This document shows positions 50,910 to 62,001 of a DNA stretch of 64,000 bases, in pieces (the stretch's first letter is position 1; every line of letters begins with the position of its first letter). Source of the stretch: Chitinophaga sp. XS-30 (GTDB lineage Bacteria > Bacteroidota > Bacteroidia > Chitinophagales > Chitinophagaceae); the NCBI RefSeq assembly GCF_008086345.1, contig NZ_CP043006.1:124001-188000 (forward strand), in the 5' to 3' direction. Below the pieces are notes generated by a model. The model worked only from the letters and a program-made list of their open reading frames with translations, was not told the DNA's origin and searched no databases. The position numbers and the translations under genes were made by a program.

Positions 50910-52385
50910 TTATATTATTTTACCATTGCTGATGCGCAAAAAATTGTTCACGCATGCGGGCAATTCCTCCGTGTAGTGAGTGACGTAGATGAGCGTCACG
51001 GAGATGTGCCGGCACAATGTTTCAATGAGTTGTTTGAAATTATTCTTTTGATGGGCGTCCAGGCCCTGACAGGGCTCATCGAAGATGAGGAGCGGCGGGC
51101 TTTTCACCAGTGCGCGTGCCAGCAGTACCAGGCGTTGTACGCTGGCCGGAACCTGCCTGAACGGAACGTTCGCATACTGCGCAATTTCCAGTACCTGCAT
51201 CCAGCCTGCTGCTTTTTCGAGCTGCGCCGGTGTGCAGGGACGGATGTAGCCGATGGTATCATAGAAGCCGGAACCGGTCACCTGCAGGCAGGTGGCCTGG
51301 GAGGAGAAATACTGGTGCAGTTCCGGGGATACGAAGCCTATTTTCCGCTTGATATCCCAGATGCTCTCCCCGCTACCCCGCCTGCGGTCGAACAAAATGA
51401 TCCTGTTGGCGTATGACTGCGGGTTATCTGCGTTGATCAGGCTCAATAGCGTGGACTTTCCGGAGCCGTTAGGCCCCAGCAGCGCCCACTTTTCGCCGGG
51501 CCGTATGGTCCAGCTGATGCCATCCAGAATGGCATTGTCCCCATATTTCACATGAATATCATCCATTTGCGCGATCACCTCAAAACTGGCGGGTATGGCA
51601 TCCGCTGTCAGTTTTTTGATGAGGGCGGCATCCGGCTCCGGCCCGGCATGCACGGCTTCCTCTTCCCGGTATTGCGCCAGGAAGGCCTGCCGGGTGAATG
51701 TTCCGGTTACACGGCCGTTTTCCAGCTGCAGCACGTGGGTGATGCTTTCCGGGAGCTCTTTGGGCGTGGTGACCAGCACCACGGTGGTGCCGGTGGCCGC
51801 CACATGGTCCACAATCCCGTGGAAGCCCTGCCTTGACTGTACGTCCAGCCCTATGAAAGGGTTATCCAGCAGGAGCAGGGAGGGCTTTTGCAGGAGGGCC
51901 CTGGCGATCATCACGCGGCGGGTTTCGCCATTGGAAAGCTTGATGAGTTCCTTTTTCAGCAGTGGCCGGAGGTTCAGCGGAGCCAGCAGCGGGTCTTCCC
52001 ACTGCCCGTCCAGGTAAGCCTCCACCAACGGAGCGTCGGAGGAATCCATACTGTTGAAACGTTGCTGGTAGTAGAAATCTGTGGTATGGGACAGGTTCCT
52101 GAAATCATGATGATGCCCCACCATGGCCAGAAGGCGGCGATAATTGAAATACGGATCGGTCACGGGAAACGTTTCCCGGTAACGGTCGTAATAATGATGG
52201 GCCATCCTGCCATTGATGACGTTGTTCTTACCAAGTATGGTATGGAGAAGGCTGGTTTTGCCGGAACCACCGGGGCCTACAATGGCCCAGTGCTCCCCGG
52301 AGCGGATCTCCCAGCTGAGGTCCGTAAACAGGGTCTTGTCCAGATACCGTACCGTAATATGCTCAAGGGTCAGAAAAGGCTGCAT
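50910..52385 (-). CDS. modF: Double ABC ATPase (ModF/PhrA-like)
   Basis: A 491-residue protein with two ABC domains. The first has Walker A GPGGSGKTSLLHTILG, signature LSNGETRRVMIARAL and Walker B SLLLLDNPFIGLD (residues 30-200). The second (about 265-490) has GPNGSGKSTLLSLI and PLLIFDEPCQGLDAHQ. In the second domain the usual signature LSxGQ is degenerate (VPASVQRLVLLARAL). No membrane segment. ModF/PhrA proteins are annotated as molybdate-transport ATPases, but their actual role is unclear; no modABC is nearby. Single gene. Confidence 0.85.
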   Translation of the reverse strand: MQPFLTLEHITVRYLDKTLFTDLSWEIRSGEHWAIVGPGGSGKTSLLHTILGKNNVINGRMAHHYYDRYRETFPVTDPYFNYRRLLAMVGHHHDFRNLSHTTDFYYQQRFNSMDSSDAPLVEAYLDGQWEDPLLAPLNLRPLLKKELIKLSNGETRRVMIARALLQKPSLLLLDNPFIGLDVQSRQGFHGIVDHVAATGTTVVLVTTPKELPESITHVLQLENGRVTGTFTRQAFLAQYREEEAVHAGPEPDAALIKKLTADAIPASFEVIAQMDDIHVKYGDNAILDGISWTIRPGEKWALLGPNGSGKSTLLSLINADNPQSYANRIILFDRRRGSGESIWDIKRKIGFVSPELHQYFSSQATCLQVTGSGFYDTIGYIRPCTPAQLEKAAGWMQVLEIAQYANVPFRQVPASVQRLVLLARALVKSPPLLIFDEPCQGLDAHQKNNFKQLIETLCRHISVTLIYVTHYTEELPACVNNFLRISNGKII

Positions 52386-52539
52386 CGTTTAAAAAGTTTG
52401 ATCTGATGGTTTCCGGGGGCCTAATTTCGGCATACTGCCGCAGAAATCATATTCCAGGCGCTATTTATTTTGCAGACTGGTGCCGGTACGGCAAAAAGTG
52501 GTAAAAAGGTTTCCAAAAATATCGTACCTATGCAACGGT

Positions 52540-52983
52540 ATGATCCAATGGCAAGTGAAGACATTCGGCGAACTGAGCCTTGAAGAGCTTTATCAGCTGC
52601 TGCGGCTAAGAAACGAAGTGTTTGTGGTGGAGCAGCATTGCCCGTACCTGGACCTGGACAATGCCGATCAGCTGGCGCTGCATGTGCTGGGGCATTCACC
52701 GGAAGGGCTGGCGGCCTATACCCGCCTGTTTGCTCCGGGTGTCCGGTCGGACCTGGCTTCGATCGGCAGGGTGGTTACCTCGCCCTCCGCACGGGGAACC
52801 GGGCTGGGACGGCAGCTGATGGAACGCTCCATTGCAGCAGTAGCCGCACATTGGGGACCCGTTCCGATCAGGATCAGCGCACAACTCTACCTGCAGCAAT
52901 TCTATGAATCACTGGGTTTTGTAAAAAAAAGCGAAATGTACCTTGAAGATAACATACCCCATATCGAAATGGTAAAAGCGTAA
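52540..52983 (+). CDS. GNAT family N-acetyltransferase (ElaA-type)
   Basis: About 147 residues from the ATG at 52540 (MIQWQVKTFGELSLEELYQL); an upstream ATG is possible but unlikely. Family features: LRNEVFVVEQHCPYLDLDNA, then IGRVVTSPSARGTGLGRQLM (acetyl-CoA binding) and YLQQFYESLGFVKKSEMYLE. ElaA family proteins are small acetyltransferases of unknown substrate. It is followed 20 bp later by the SUKH gene on the same strand. Confidence 0.9.
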   Translation: MIQWQVKTFGELSLEELYQLLRLRNEVFVVEQHCPYLDLDNADQLALHVLGHSPEGLAAYTRLFAPGVRSDLASIGRVVTSPSARGTGLGRQLMERSIAAVAAHWGPVPIRISAQLYLQQFYESLGFVKKSEMYLEDNIPHIEMVKA

Positions 52984-53003
52984 TATTCATTTAAAACAGC
53001 AAC

Positions 53004-53750
53004 ATGACACCACTCGAACAGCTGAAAACGATGCTGCATGAAAGGTATCACACCTACAAAAACGAAGAATACGGTATTGAGTTAATGCCCGGACTATCAG
53101 ATGAAGAGATAGACACAGTAGCACGCCAGCTCCCTGGCAGGCAGGTACCTGCGGACATCCGGGAACTGTTGCAATTCACCAGCGGATTTTTATTTTTCGG
53201 CCTTGATGCCATTACTTTTGATGGCGTCAGGGAATTTGATATGCTCAATCTTATCCCTTTTCCAGTGCGCCTTGCGGGCGATGGTTATGGCAATTATTTT
53301 GTAGTGGATGTGGACAGAAGCGGCAAATGGGGCCCTGTGCTCTATGTACTCAATGATCCCCAGGTGATCATCAAACATTCGGAAAATGTTACCGAGTTCC
53401 TCCAGGATATCCATGCTTTCGGTAAAAGGACCGGCACTTCCTCCCTGGACGTGATCCATAACTCCACCATGGAAGATATCTGGGAGCGGAACAATGGCTT
53501 TATCACCCGTGATGATGCCCGTCATTCCAATGACCCGCAGCTGGAAGCATTTGCACAGCAACTCCCCTGGAATTACATGATCGCCGATCTGCGCGAAAAA
53601 TCCGTGCGCTCCGGTTTTGCCTGGGGAAAGTTCGGCACCAATATGCGTAATGCGATCCGGGACAGGGATGCCCTGCTTTGGGGCATTGAGCGGAAACCGC
53701 CGCAACAGCGGAGACCGCCGTTCAACAACCGGCAACGATCGTTCAGATAA
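53004..53750 (+). CDS. SMI1/KNR4 (SUKH) family protein
   Basis: A 248-residue protein. The N-terminal 130 residues carry the SUKH fold: GLSDEEIDTVARQLPGRQVP, then DIRELLQFTSGFLFFGLD, GDGYGNYFVVDVDRSGKWGP and VIIKHSENVTEFLQDIH. SUKH proteins are often immunity proteins of polymorphic toxins but many are housekeeping. No toxin gene is adjacent, so an isolated role is likely. The C-terminal tail is basic (RKPPQQRRPPFNNRQRSFR). Confidence 0.8.
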   Translation: MTPLEQLKTMLHERYHTYKNEEYGIELMPGLSDEEIDTVARQLPGRQVPADIRELLQFTSGFLFFGLDAITFDGVREFDMLNLIPFPVRLAGDGYGNYFVVDVDRSGKWGPVLYVLNDPQVIIKHSENVTEFLQDIHAFGKRTGTSSLDVIHNSTMEDIWERNNGFITRDDARHSNDPQLEAFAQQLPWNYMIADLREKSVRSGFAWGKFGTNMRNAIRDRDALLWGIERKPPQQRRPPFNNRQRSFR

Positions 53751-53753
53751 GTG

Positions 53754-53779
53754 AAAAAGCGCCTCCGGGCGCTTTTTTT
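53754..53779 (+). terminator. Hairpin terminator
   Basis: AAAAAGCGCC (53754-53763) pairs with GGCGCTTTTT (53768-53777), just after the SUKH gene, with a T-run. Confidence 0.78.
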
Positions 53780-53807
53780 ATGTCTTTCTCCGGAGGAATG
53801 CCAAATG

Positions 53808-54518
53808 CTATAGCTTGACCGCCTGCTTCACTTTCCACATCGGGAACAGGTAAGACACACTGTATTGCATATCGAAAGCGCTGCCTTTATATCCTTTCCC
53901 GAAGCCGGGGATCACCAGCGGCGGAAAATCCTGCTTTGACAATTTGCTATTGATCAGGATACGTTCATGCAGGCTCCAGCCGAGGTAAAAATTCTTGAGC
54001 ACTTCTACTTTGATGCCTACCGTCAATTCCACCCAATGCGCCATCTTGCTGGTTTTCGGATAACTCCCTTTCGTATCGCCCCAATAATCGTTGTAAATGG
54101 TGTACTCGGGTATTTCATAGCTGAAGAGGGCCAGGCCATAACGCATGCCGCCGTAGATCATAAAGTTCTCTTTCGGTATCTGTTTCTGCAGCAGGTTGTA
54201 GTTGGCGCCTATGGTGATGGACATGCCGCTGCCTTTGTAGGTGTAATTGCTGTCCGAATGCGAAGTATTGTTGTAACTGAGGTCCGAGGCTATGAACAAG
54301 CGGTCATTATACCTTGCATCGAGATTAACGGTCACATCCGTACGGTAAGGCTGAAAGGCCCTGACGGCAAACCGGGTGAGGTCCAGCCCCACCCTTACCC
54401 CGGCGGGCACGGATATCTTTATTTCCGGCAGCGAATCCTTTTTGGGGGATTGCGCTGCGGCGGCAAGGGCCTGCAACAACAGCAAGGCGCTAAAAATGTA
54501 AGGTAATATGCGTTTCAT
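53808..54518 (-). CDS. DUF6048 family outer-membrane-like protein
   Basis: A 236-residue protein with a signal peptide (ending LAAAAQS) and beta-barrel-like strands: VRVGLDLTRFAVRAFQPYRT, YNDRLFIASDLSYNN, MSITIGANYNLLQKQIPKEN and ending FDMQYSVSYLFPMW. This fits the DUF6048 family, which usually follows a DUF6452 gene in Bacteroidetes, as here (29 bp overlap). No function is known; a porin-like outer membrane role is likely. Confidence 0.8.
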   Translation of the reverse strand: MKRILPYIFSALLLLQALAAAAQSPKKDSLPEIKISVPAGVRVGLDLTRFAVRAFQPYRTDVTVNLDARYNDRLFIASDLSYNNTSHSDSNYTYKGSGMSITIGANYNLLQKQIPKENFMIYGGMRYGLALFSYEIPEYTIYNDYWGDTKGSYPKTSKMAHWVELTVGIKVEVLKNFYLGWSLHERILINSKLSKQDFPPLVIPGFGKGYKGSAFDMQYSVSYLFPMWKVKQAVKL

Positions 54519-54957
54519 TGCCGGTTGTTACGTTGTTGTTTCTGATCTGGATGGACTGGACCACATTGCTGGTGTGCAACACCGTATCCAGTGTAAAATA
54601 GGTGGCGAAACCGCATCCGGCGGACACGAAACTCGGCTGGCGGCTGTAGCGGAAAATGAGGGTATCCGCTACCCGTCCGGAATCCGTCTGGAAATAGAAC
54701 CGGCTGCTGTCCGCCGATCTGTCCAGCGAAAACTGCAGACCCTTCGTCGGGTCCCGGGCATAGATGCTGTCATCTTCCTTGCCAAAAGCATACAGCGTGA
54801 CGCCTGGCATGGTCGTATCCTTCTCCACATTATTCAGCACATAGCGGAAGTTGGCGCGCAACTCCGTGCGAACGTCCACATCACAGACTTTTGTATCGTC
54901 ATCACAGGCGGTAAGGCCGGTGATCATCACCCCGATCATCAGCAGGATATATCTCAT
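54490..54957 (-). CDS. DUF6452 family lipoprotein
   Basis: About 155 residues from the ATG at 54955-54957, which overlaps the uvrA stop as ATGA. Lipoprotein signal (LLMIGVMITGLTAC). The mature part is beta-rich with Cys residues (DDDTKVCDVDVRTELRANFR, then SAGCGFATYFTLDTVLH). Partner of the DUF6048 gene downstream. Translational coupling to uvrA is probably incidental operon structure. Confidence 0.82.
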   Translation of the reverse strand: MRYILLMIGVMITGLTACDDDTKVCDVDVRTELRANFRYVLNNVEKDTTMPGVTLYAFGKEDDSIYARDPTKGLQFSLDRSADSSRFYFQTDSGRVADTLIFRYSRQPSFVSAGCGFATYFTLDTVLHTSNVVQSIQIRNNNVTTGNETHITLHF

Positions 54958-57830
54958 TGCTTCAGTTCTTTTTTCAGAAATATGGCGGTATGGCTGTCTT
55001 TGCATTTGGCTACATCTTCAGGAGTACCGGTGCAGAGTATCTGCCCTCCGCCTTCACCGCCTTCAGGGCCCAAATCTACTACCCAATCCGCAACTTTCAC
55101 TACATCGAGGTTATGTTCTATGACGAGTACGGTATTCCCTCTTTCCACCAGTTTGTTCAACACATTGAGCAACAGCTGGATGTCCTGGAAATGCAGGCCG
55201 GTGGTGGGCTCATCCAGGATGTAGATGGTTTTTCCCGTATCTTTTTTAGACAGTTCCGTAGCGATTTTCACCCGCTGCGCCTCGCCGCCCGAGAGCGTTA
55301 CGGCGGACTGGCCGAGGGTAATGTATCCCAGGCCAACATCCTGCAGGGTCTTGATCTTGCGGTAAAGATATGGCACAGCCTGAAAGAATTCCACTGCCTC
55401 TTCCACGGTCATATCCAGTACATCTGAAATGGATTTGCCTTTATAGCGGATCTCCAGTGTTTCACGGTTATACCGGCGTCCGTTGCATTTTTCACAATGC
55501 ACGTACACATCCGGCAGGAAATTCATTTCTATCACGCGTACGCCCGCGCCTTCGCAAACGTCACAGCGGCCGCCTTTTACGTTAAAGGAGAACCTGCCGG
55601 CATTGTATCCCCTGATCTTCGCTTCCGGCACAGCGGCAAACAGCTGGCGGATCTCCGTGAAGAACCCGCAGTAAGTGGCCGGGTTGCTGCGTGGCGTACG
55701 GCCTATCGGTGACTGGTCTATCTCGATGACCTTATCGATCTCTTCCAGGCCCTTTACGCTTTTGTAGGGCATCGGCACCAGCTTGGAATCATAAGCATGC
55801 CTGGAGAGGATGGGATACAACGTTTCATTGATCAGGGTGGATTTTCCGCTGCCGGACACGCCGGTTACGCAAATGAAAGCACCTAATGGCAGTTTGAGAC
55901 TGACATTTTTGAGATTGTTGCCTGTAGCACCTTTCAGCTCCAGGAACTTCCCGTTGCCTTTTCTTCTTTTTTCCGGGATGGCGATCTCGCGGATACCGTT
56001 CAGGTAGCCTGCAGTGGCGGTATCCAGCCGGAGCATTTCTTTTGGCGTGCCTTGTGCCACTACCTGTCCGCCGTGAATGCCCGCACCCGGACCAATATCG
56101 ATCAGGTGATCCGCATGCAGCATGATATCTTTATCGTGCTCCACCACGATCACCGTGTTACCCATTGTTTTCAGATTCCGCAAGGCATCGATCAGCCGCA
56201 TATTGTCCCGCTGATGAAGACCGATGCTCGGCTCATCCAGGATGTAAGTGATCCCCATCAGCTGCGAACCGATCTGTGTAGCCAGGCGGATGCGTTGTGA
56301 TTCGCCGCCGCTGAGCGAACGGGTAGCGCGGTTAAGGGTAAGGTAGGTCAAACCGACATCCAGCAGGAAGCCCAGCCGTTCGCGGATCTCCTTCAGCACA
56401 TCTTTCGCGATCACATTCTGTTTATTGTCCAGCCGCTTTTCTATGCCGCCAAACCATTCCGCCAGCCTGCCCAGGTCCATTTCACCCAGCTCGGAGATGT
56501 TCTTTTCATCTACCTTGAACATCAGGCTTTCCTTTTTCAAACGGCTGCCGTTACATTCCGGGCAGGTAGAGAGCTGCATGAAACTTTCCGCCCAGTTGCG
56601 CACAGCATCGGAAGACGTATCATTGAAATAACGGCGGACCATGTTCACCACACCCTCGTATTCGGTCTCGTACATCTGCGTTCCGTTCTCTTCGAAGCCC
56701 ATATCCACTTCCAGCTTGCCGTTCTCATCACCGTAGAGCAGCACATTCATGGCTTTCTCCGGGATCTTTTCGAGGGGAGCGGATAAAGAGAATTTATATT
56801 TTTTAGCGAGTTGCTGTATCTGTTTGAAGGAAAACGTGTCCCGCGCTTCGCCCAGCGGCACCAGCCCGCCATCGTTGATGGATTTGCTGTGATCCGGGAT
56901 CACTTCATCCATATTGATCTGGTAAATGGTACCGAGACCTTTGCATCTTGGGCATGCGCCGTAGGGCGAGTTGAAGGAGAAGGTATTGGGAGACGGCTCT
57001 TCGTAGGAAATGCCGGTATCCTCGCACATCAGCTGGCGGCTGTATTGCGATACCTTATTCGTATCATGGTCCATGACGAACATCAGCCCTTTGCCCATCA
57101 GCAGGGCTTTCTGCACGCTCTGGCTGATCCTGGTGCGGGCGTCTTCCTGCACCTGAATGCGGTCGATCACCAGCTCGATGTCGTGGATCTTGTAGCGGTC
57201 CACCTGCATGCGTTCTTTCAGGTCCATCACTTCCCCGTCTACCCGCACTTTGAGATATCCCTGTTTGCGCACCTGCTCGAACAGTTCGCGGTAATGGCCT
57301 TTGCGGCCGCGGACGAGGGGAGCGAGGATGACCATCTTCTTTTTCGGGAAGCGGGTATAAATATGCGCCAGTATCTCTTCTTCCGAGAAACGCGTCATCC
57401 GTTTGCCGGTATTGAAGGAATAGGCTAAGCCAACGCGGGCGAACAGCAGGCGGAGGAAGTCGTATATTTCCGTGATGGTACCCACCGTGGAGCGGGGGTT
57501 CTTGTTCGTTGTTTTCTGTTCGATGGAAATGACGGGGGAAAGACCCATGACCTTATCCACATCCGGCCGCTCCATATCGCCGATGAACTGGCGGGCGTAG
57601 GCGGAGAAGCTCTCCATATACCGCCGTTGCCCTTCGGCATAAATGGTATCGAACGCCAGTGACGATTTGCCGCTGCCGCTGATTCCTGTTATCACCACCA
57701 GGCTGTTCTTGGGTATCTGGATGTCCAGGTTCTTGAGATTATGTTCCCGGGCGCCGTACACTTCGATCATCTCATCGTTCAAAGCCACCGGAGCGGGTTT
57801 TCCTGTAGTTTGTTGCTTTTGCTTTGCCAT
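54954..57830 (-). CDS. uvrA: Excinuclease ABC subunit UvrA
   Basis: A 958-residue protein, full length. Two ABC ATPase modules: VVITGISGSGKSSLAFDTIY and ICVTGVSGSGKSTLINETLY as Walker A, LSGGESQRIRLATQIG and LSGGEAQRVKIATELS as signatures. Zinc modules have CPRCKGLGTIY, CPECNGSRLKKES, CDVCEGAGVRVIEM and CEKCNGRRYN. UvrA scans DNA for lesions in nucleotide excision repair. It begins a group that continues with DUF6452/DUF6048. Confidence 0.97.
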   Translation of the reverse strand: MAKQKQQTTGKPAPVALNDEMIEVYGAREHNLKNLDIQIPKNSLVVITGISGSGKSSLAFDTIYAEGQRRYMESFSAYARQFIGDMERPDVDKVMGLSPVISIEQKTTNKNPRSTVGTITEIYDFLRLLFARVGLAYSFNTGKRMTRFSEEEILAHIYTRFPKKKMVILAPLVRGRKGHYRELFEQVRKQGYLKVRVDGEVMDLKERMQVDRYKIHDIELVIDRIQVQEDARTRISQSVQKALLMGKGLMFVMDHDTNKVSQYSRQLMCEDTGISYEEPSPNTFSFNSPYGACPRCKGLGTIYQINMDEVIPDHSKSINDGGLVPLGEARDTFSFKQIQQLAKKYKFSLSAPLEKIPEKAMNVLLYGDENGKLEVDMGFEENGTQMYETEYEGVVNMVRRYFNDTSSDAVRNWAESFMQLSTCPECNGSRLKKESLMFKVDEKNISELGEMDLGRLAEWFGGIEKRLDNKQNVIAKDVLKEIRERLGFLLDVGLTYLTLNRATRSLSGGESQRIRLATQIGSQLMGITYILDEPSIGLHQRDNMRLIDALRNLKTMGNTVIVVEHDKDIMLHADHLIDIGPGAGIHGGQVVAQGTPKEMLRLDTATAGYLNGIREIAIPEKRRKGNGKFLELKGATGNNLKNVSLKLPLGAFICVTGVSGSGKSTLINETLYPILSRHAYDSKLVPMPYKSVKGLEEIDKVIEIDQSPIGRTPRSNPATYCGFFTEIRQLFAAVPEAKIRGYNAGRFSFNVKGGRCDVCEGAGVRVIEMNFLPDVYVHCEKCNGRRYNRETLEIRYKGKSISDVLDMTVEEAVEFFQAVPYLYRKIKTLQDVGLGYITLGQSAVTLSGGEAQRVKIATELSKKDTGKTIYILDEPTTGLHFQDIQLLLNVLNKLVERGNTVLVIEHNLDVVKVADWVVDLGPEGGEGGGQILCTGTPEDVAKCKDSHTAIFLKKELKQ

Positions 57831-57914
57831 ATAGTTCTCCGTACACGAAATTCAGGGTACTAAAGTACGGTTTTTACGGGGAATGGGGGTTGGGGAAGTT
57901 CGAATTCGGGGTAT

Positions 57915-57946
57915 AAAAAACCGGGATGAAGTTTCCCCCATCCCGG
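57915..57946 (-). terminator. Hairpin terminator of fabF
   Basis: CCGGGATG (57921-57928) pairs with CATCCCGG (57939-57946), with an A-run (57915-57920) on the plus strand giving a T-run on the minus strand, 20 bp beyond the fabF stop. Confidence 0.75.
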
Positions 57947-57965
57947 CCAATATTTACAGGAAACT

Positions 57966-59228
<1,263 letters not shown>

Positions 59229-59261
59229 AGATTTTTGCTTTAATAACAAAAGTTAAGGACG

Positions 59262-59269
59262 CAAAGGTA
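59262..59269 (-). promoter_or_regulatory. Bacteroidetes -7 promoter box of fabF
   Basis: On the minus strand TACCTTTG fits the TANNTTTG consensus, 33 bp upstream of the fabF ATG. A clear -33 box was not found. Confidence 0.5.
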
Positions 59270-59321
59270 GTTACTTCTTATCAGGAAAATGCATACGCAT
59301 AAAGAAAAAATAATATACGGC

Positions 59322-60791
59322 CTAAAATTGAAAATAAATGGGGATCATCGGCTCAGTGGTCTTCACCTGGGACAGGAACCAGATGAACAGTGCCATCACG
59401 GCCACGCTTCCCGCTACCGGCAGACGGGCCAGGCCGGTTTCCAGCTTCTGCTCCGCAACGGCGGGCAAAAAGTGCAGGAGGTAACCGGTCCCCATCAAAA
59501 TGAATACCTGGGGGTAAGCGTACAGCACCTGGAAGAGCAGGCCTCCCTGGAAGTCATATACCACCTGGTGCAACAGCGCCCAGGCATCCCGGAAGGAAGC
59601 GGCATGGAAAAATATCCAGCAGAAACAAACCAGGTGAAAGGTAAAAAGGATGCCACCCAGTTTCCAGAGGCGCGCGGGCATCCGGGCTGCACCGGTCCTT
59701 TGCCGCCAAACCTTGTCCACCGCCAGCGCTCCGCCGTGGATACCGCCCCATACAATAAAATTCCAGCTGGCGCCGTGCCAGAACCCGCCGATGAGCATCG
59801 TGAGCATCAGATTGATATACTGCCGCAGCTTGCCTTTGCGGTTACCACCGAGCGGAATGTACACGTAATCCCGCAGCCAGGTGGATAAAGAGACATGCCA
59901 CCGCCGCCAGAATTCCGTGATGGAGCTGCTTTTGTAAGGTTTATCGAAATTCGCCGGTATTTTAAAACCCATCCAGCGGGCAATGCCGATGGCCATATCA
60001 GAATACCCGGAAAAATCACAGTAGATCACCAGCGCGTAAGCATACACGCCGAGCAGGCATTCAATGCCGGTATGCCGGGAGGGATCGTCAAAAATATACT
60101 GCACGAAGTTCTGGTACACAAAATCGGAGATGACCACCTTCTTGAAAAGCCCCCCGAGAATGAGGAACATCCCCTTGCCCACGTCTTCCCGATCCAGCAC
60201 ATAAGGCTGCCGGATCTGCGGGATGAAGTCCGCCGCCCGCACGATGGGGCCCATCATGAGTTTCGGGAAGAAGGAGAGGAAGAACAGGTAGTCCATGAAC
60301 CTGTCCACCGGCTTGATATCACGCCGGTACACATCAATCGTATAGCTGAGATTCTCGAAAGTATAAAAGGAAATGCCGATGGGCAGCAGGATGTGCAGCG
60401 GTGTGATGCGCCCCGCACCAAGGTCGTTGATAATGCCGATAAAGAAGTTCGTGTATTTGAAATACATCAGCATGCCGATATTGATCAGTATGCTGAACCA
60501 GAGCAATCCTTTCCTGACCTTTTCGCGCTGTTCCCGGTGGATGCGGTTGCTGAGATAAAAGTCCACAATAGCGGAAAGCACCACCAGGCCCACATATTCA
60601 TTACAGGCTTTATAGAAAAAGTATAATGAGAACAGGGTGAACACCCATACCCTCCCCCGTTCGTACCTGCGTACCAGCTGGTAGCAGAGCAGGAAGGCGG
60701 CGAAGAAATAAAGGAAGAACGCACTGTTGAAGAGGATCGGGTCCGCTTCATTGTACCTCAGAACGTTCCACAGGTTTTCCGGTAAAGACAT
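59322..60791 (-). CDS. MBOAT family O-acyltransferase
   Basis: A 489-residue integral membrane protein of the DltB/AlgI type. Multiple hydrophobic segments. The conserved MBOAT region is LLPIGISFYTFENLSYTIDV, LPTFPKLMMGPI-like, FWRRWHVSLSTWLRDYVYIP and the catalytic His in GGFWHGASWNFIVWGGIHGG. It transfers acyl groups across the membrane to a polymer or lipid. It overlaps the SGNH gene upstream by 44 bp and with the next one forms an O-acetylation cluster. Confidence 0.92.
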   Translation of the reverse strand: MSLPENLWNVLRYNEADPILFNSAFFLYFFAAFLLCYQLVRRYERGRVWVFTLFSLYFFYKACNEYVGLVVLSAIVDFYLSNRIHREQREKVRKGLLWFSILINIGMLMYFKYTNFFIGIINDLGAGRITPLHILLPIGISFYTFENLSYTIDVYRRDIKPVDRFMDYLFFLSFFPKLMMGPIVRAADFIPQIRQPYVLDREDVGKGMFLILGGLFKKVVISDFVYQNFVQYIFDDPSRHTGIECLLGVYAYALVIYCDFSGYSDMAIGIARWMGFKIPANFDKPYKSSSITEFWRRWHVSLSTWLRDYVYIPLGGNRKGKLRQYINLMLTMLIGGFWHGASWNFIVWGGIHGGALAVDKVWRQRTGAARMPARLWKLGGILFTFHLVCFCWIFFHAASFRDAWALLHQVVYDFQGGLLFQVLYAYPQVFILMGTGYLLHFLPAVAEQKLETGLARLPVAGSVAVMALFIWFLSQVKTTEPMIPIYFQF

Positions 60792-62001
60792 CGGTCAGTT
60801 CATTGTTTTTTATCCATTCATCATAAGCTGCTGCCACGGCATCGTACAACAGTTTTCCCTGCAGCGTATATCCATATGCGTTAAAATGTACCCTGTCGTT
60901 GCTCCATGCGCGGGCGAATCTTTTATCATTGCGCATGGCTTCATAAAAATCCCAGCAGGCGTAGCCGTTGTTCCGGCAGTATTCCAGTATTTCCTTGCGC
61001 AATACGGCTACCTGGGGGTTGGCGGCGTACGACACGCGGTAATAGGTGCGTGTTTTGGTGCCGACCTTCTTGCGGTAGGGGATCTGGCGCTTTTTCATCA
61101 TGCCATACGGCGGCGTGGTAAAAAGCACTGCCGCTTCCGGCGCATATTCCCGGACCGTCTGCATCGTTCTCTCCATTTCCTGCCGGAGCTGTGCTGCGGT
61201 GCCCCCGCCGAAAGCCTCGTTGGTGCCAAGGGAGAAGATCAGCAGCTGCGGCTGCAGGATGTGCAGCTGCGCCGGCAAAGTAGCCGCATGCTGGTTGTAA
61301 TGCATCCACTGAGCGCCGTTGATACCGATGGCGTGATACAGCACTCCGCAGGCCCCATTCTGCAGCAGCGCGCCATAAAAACGGAAACTGCCACCGGTGT
61401 GTTCCGGCCAGCGCAACTGAAAAGCGTTCAGGTTGCTGTCAGGCACGATCGTGGCTTGCTGCCCGTTTTCCGGGAAACCGGCATCTTCCTGTATGATGTC
61501 GGCATGGGACATGAACACCGGCGCTTTGCCAGGGCCAGCATCGTAAAAGACCTTTATGCGGCTGACGCTCCCCTGCTTTGCGGAGAACGACAACACGGGG
61601 CGCGGCTGCATCGTGGAGATCACGATCCCCCCGGGGCCGGGCCAGTATGCCTGGTTCCTGTCCACCACACGGTCTGCCGACCAGCGGATGGGGCTGCTCC
61701 AGCGGTAGCTGTCAGGACCATTAGTGCCGCCCAGGTTGTAAGGGAATACCCATCCCGCACCGGCGTCACCGAACTTTTCCCTGAACCCCCTGGCGGCAGC
61801 CTCGGGCAAAAAGCCTGCCTGTATGTGGGAGTCCCCGAGGTGCAAAATATTCACTACCTGACTATCCGCCTGCCGCAGTTGCTCAAAGAACGGGTACAAA
61901 GTACTGTCGTTATACAACTGCGCCTGCGCGGCAACATTACTATATGCTGTAAACATCAGGATGATAATGACCCTGCTAAAATGTCTCCTCCTGATATTCA
62001 T
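60748..62001 (-). CDS. SGNH/GDSL-type hydrolase or acyltransferase, exported (second of two)
   Basis: A 417-residue protein, with a signal peptide at the N-terminus (about 8-25). SGNH blocks: VNILHLGDSHIQAGFLPEAA (block I, Ser), LLIFSLGTNEAFGGG (block III) and NDRVHFNAYGYTLQGKLLY (block V with Asp/His). Its central part is a carbohydrate-binding-like insert. It overlaps the following MBOAT gene, so it probably takes acyl groups from the MBOAT and puts them on a polysaccharide. Its own upstream neighbour is a paralogous SGNH protein. Confidence 0.88.
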   Translation of the reverse strand: MNIRRRHFSRVIIILMFTAYSNVAAQAQLYNDSTLYPFFEQLRQADSQVVNILHLGDSHIQAGFLPEAAARGFREKFGDAGAGWVFPYNLGGTNGPDSYRWSSPIRWSADRVVDRNQAYWPGPGGIVISTMQPRPVLSFSAKQGSVSRIKVFYDAGPGKAPVFMSHADIIQEDAGFPENGQQATIVPDSNLNAFQLRWPEHTGGSFRFYGALLQNGACGVLYHAIGINGAQWMHYNQHAATLPAQLHILQPQLLIFSLGTNEAFGGGTAAQLRQEMERTMQTVREYAPEAAVLFTTPPYGMMKKRQIPYRKKVGTKTRTYYRVSYAANPQVAVLRKEILEYCRNNGYACWDFYEAMRNDKRFARAWSNDRVHFNAYGYTLQGKLLYDAVAAAYDEWIKNNELTDVFTGKPVERSEVQ

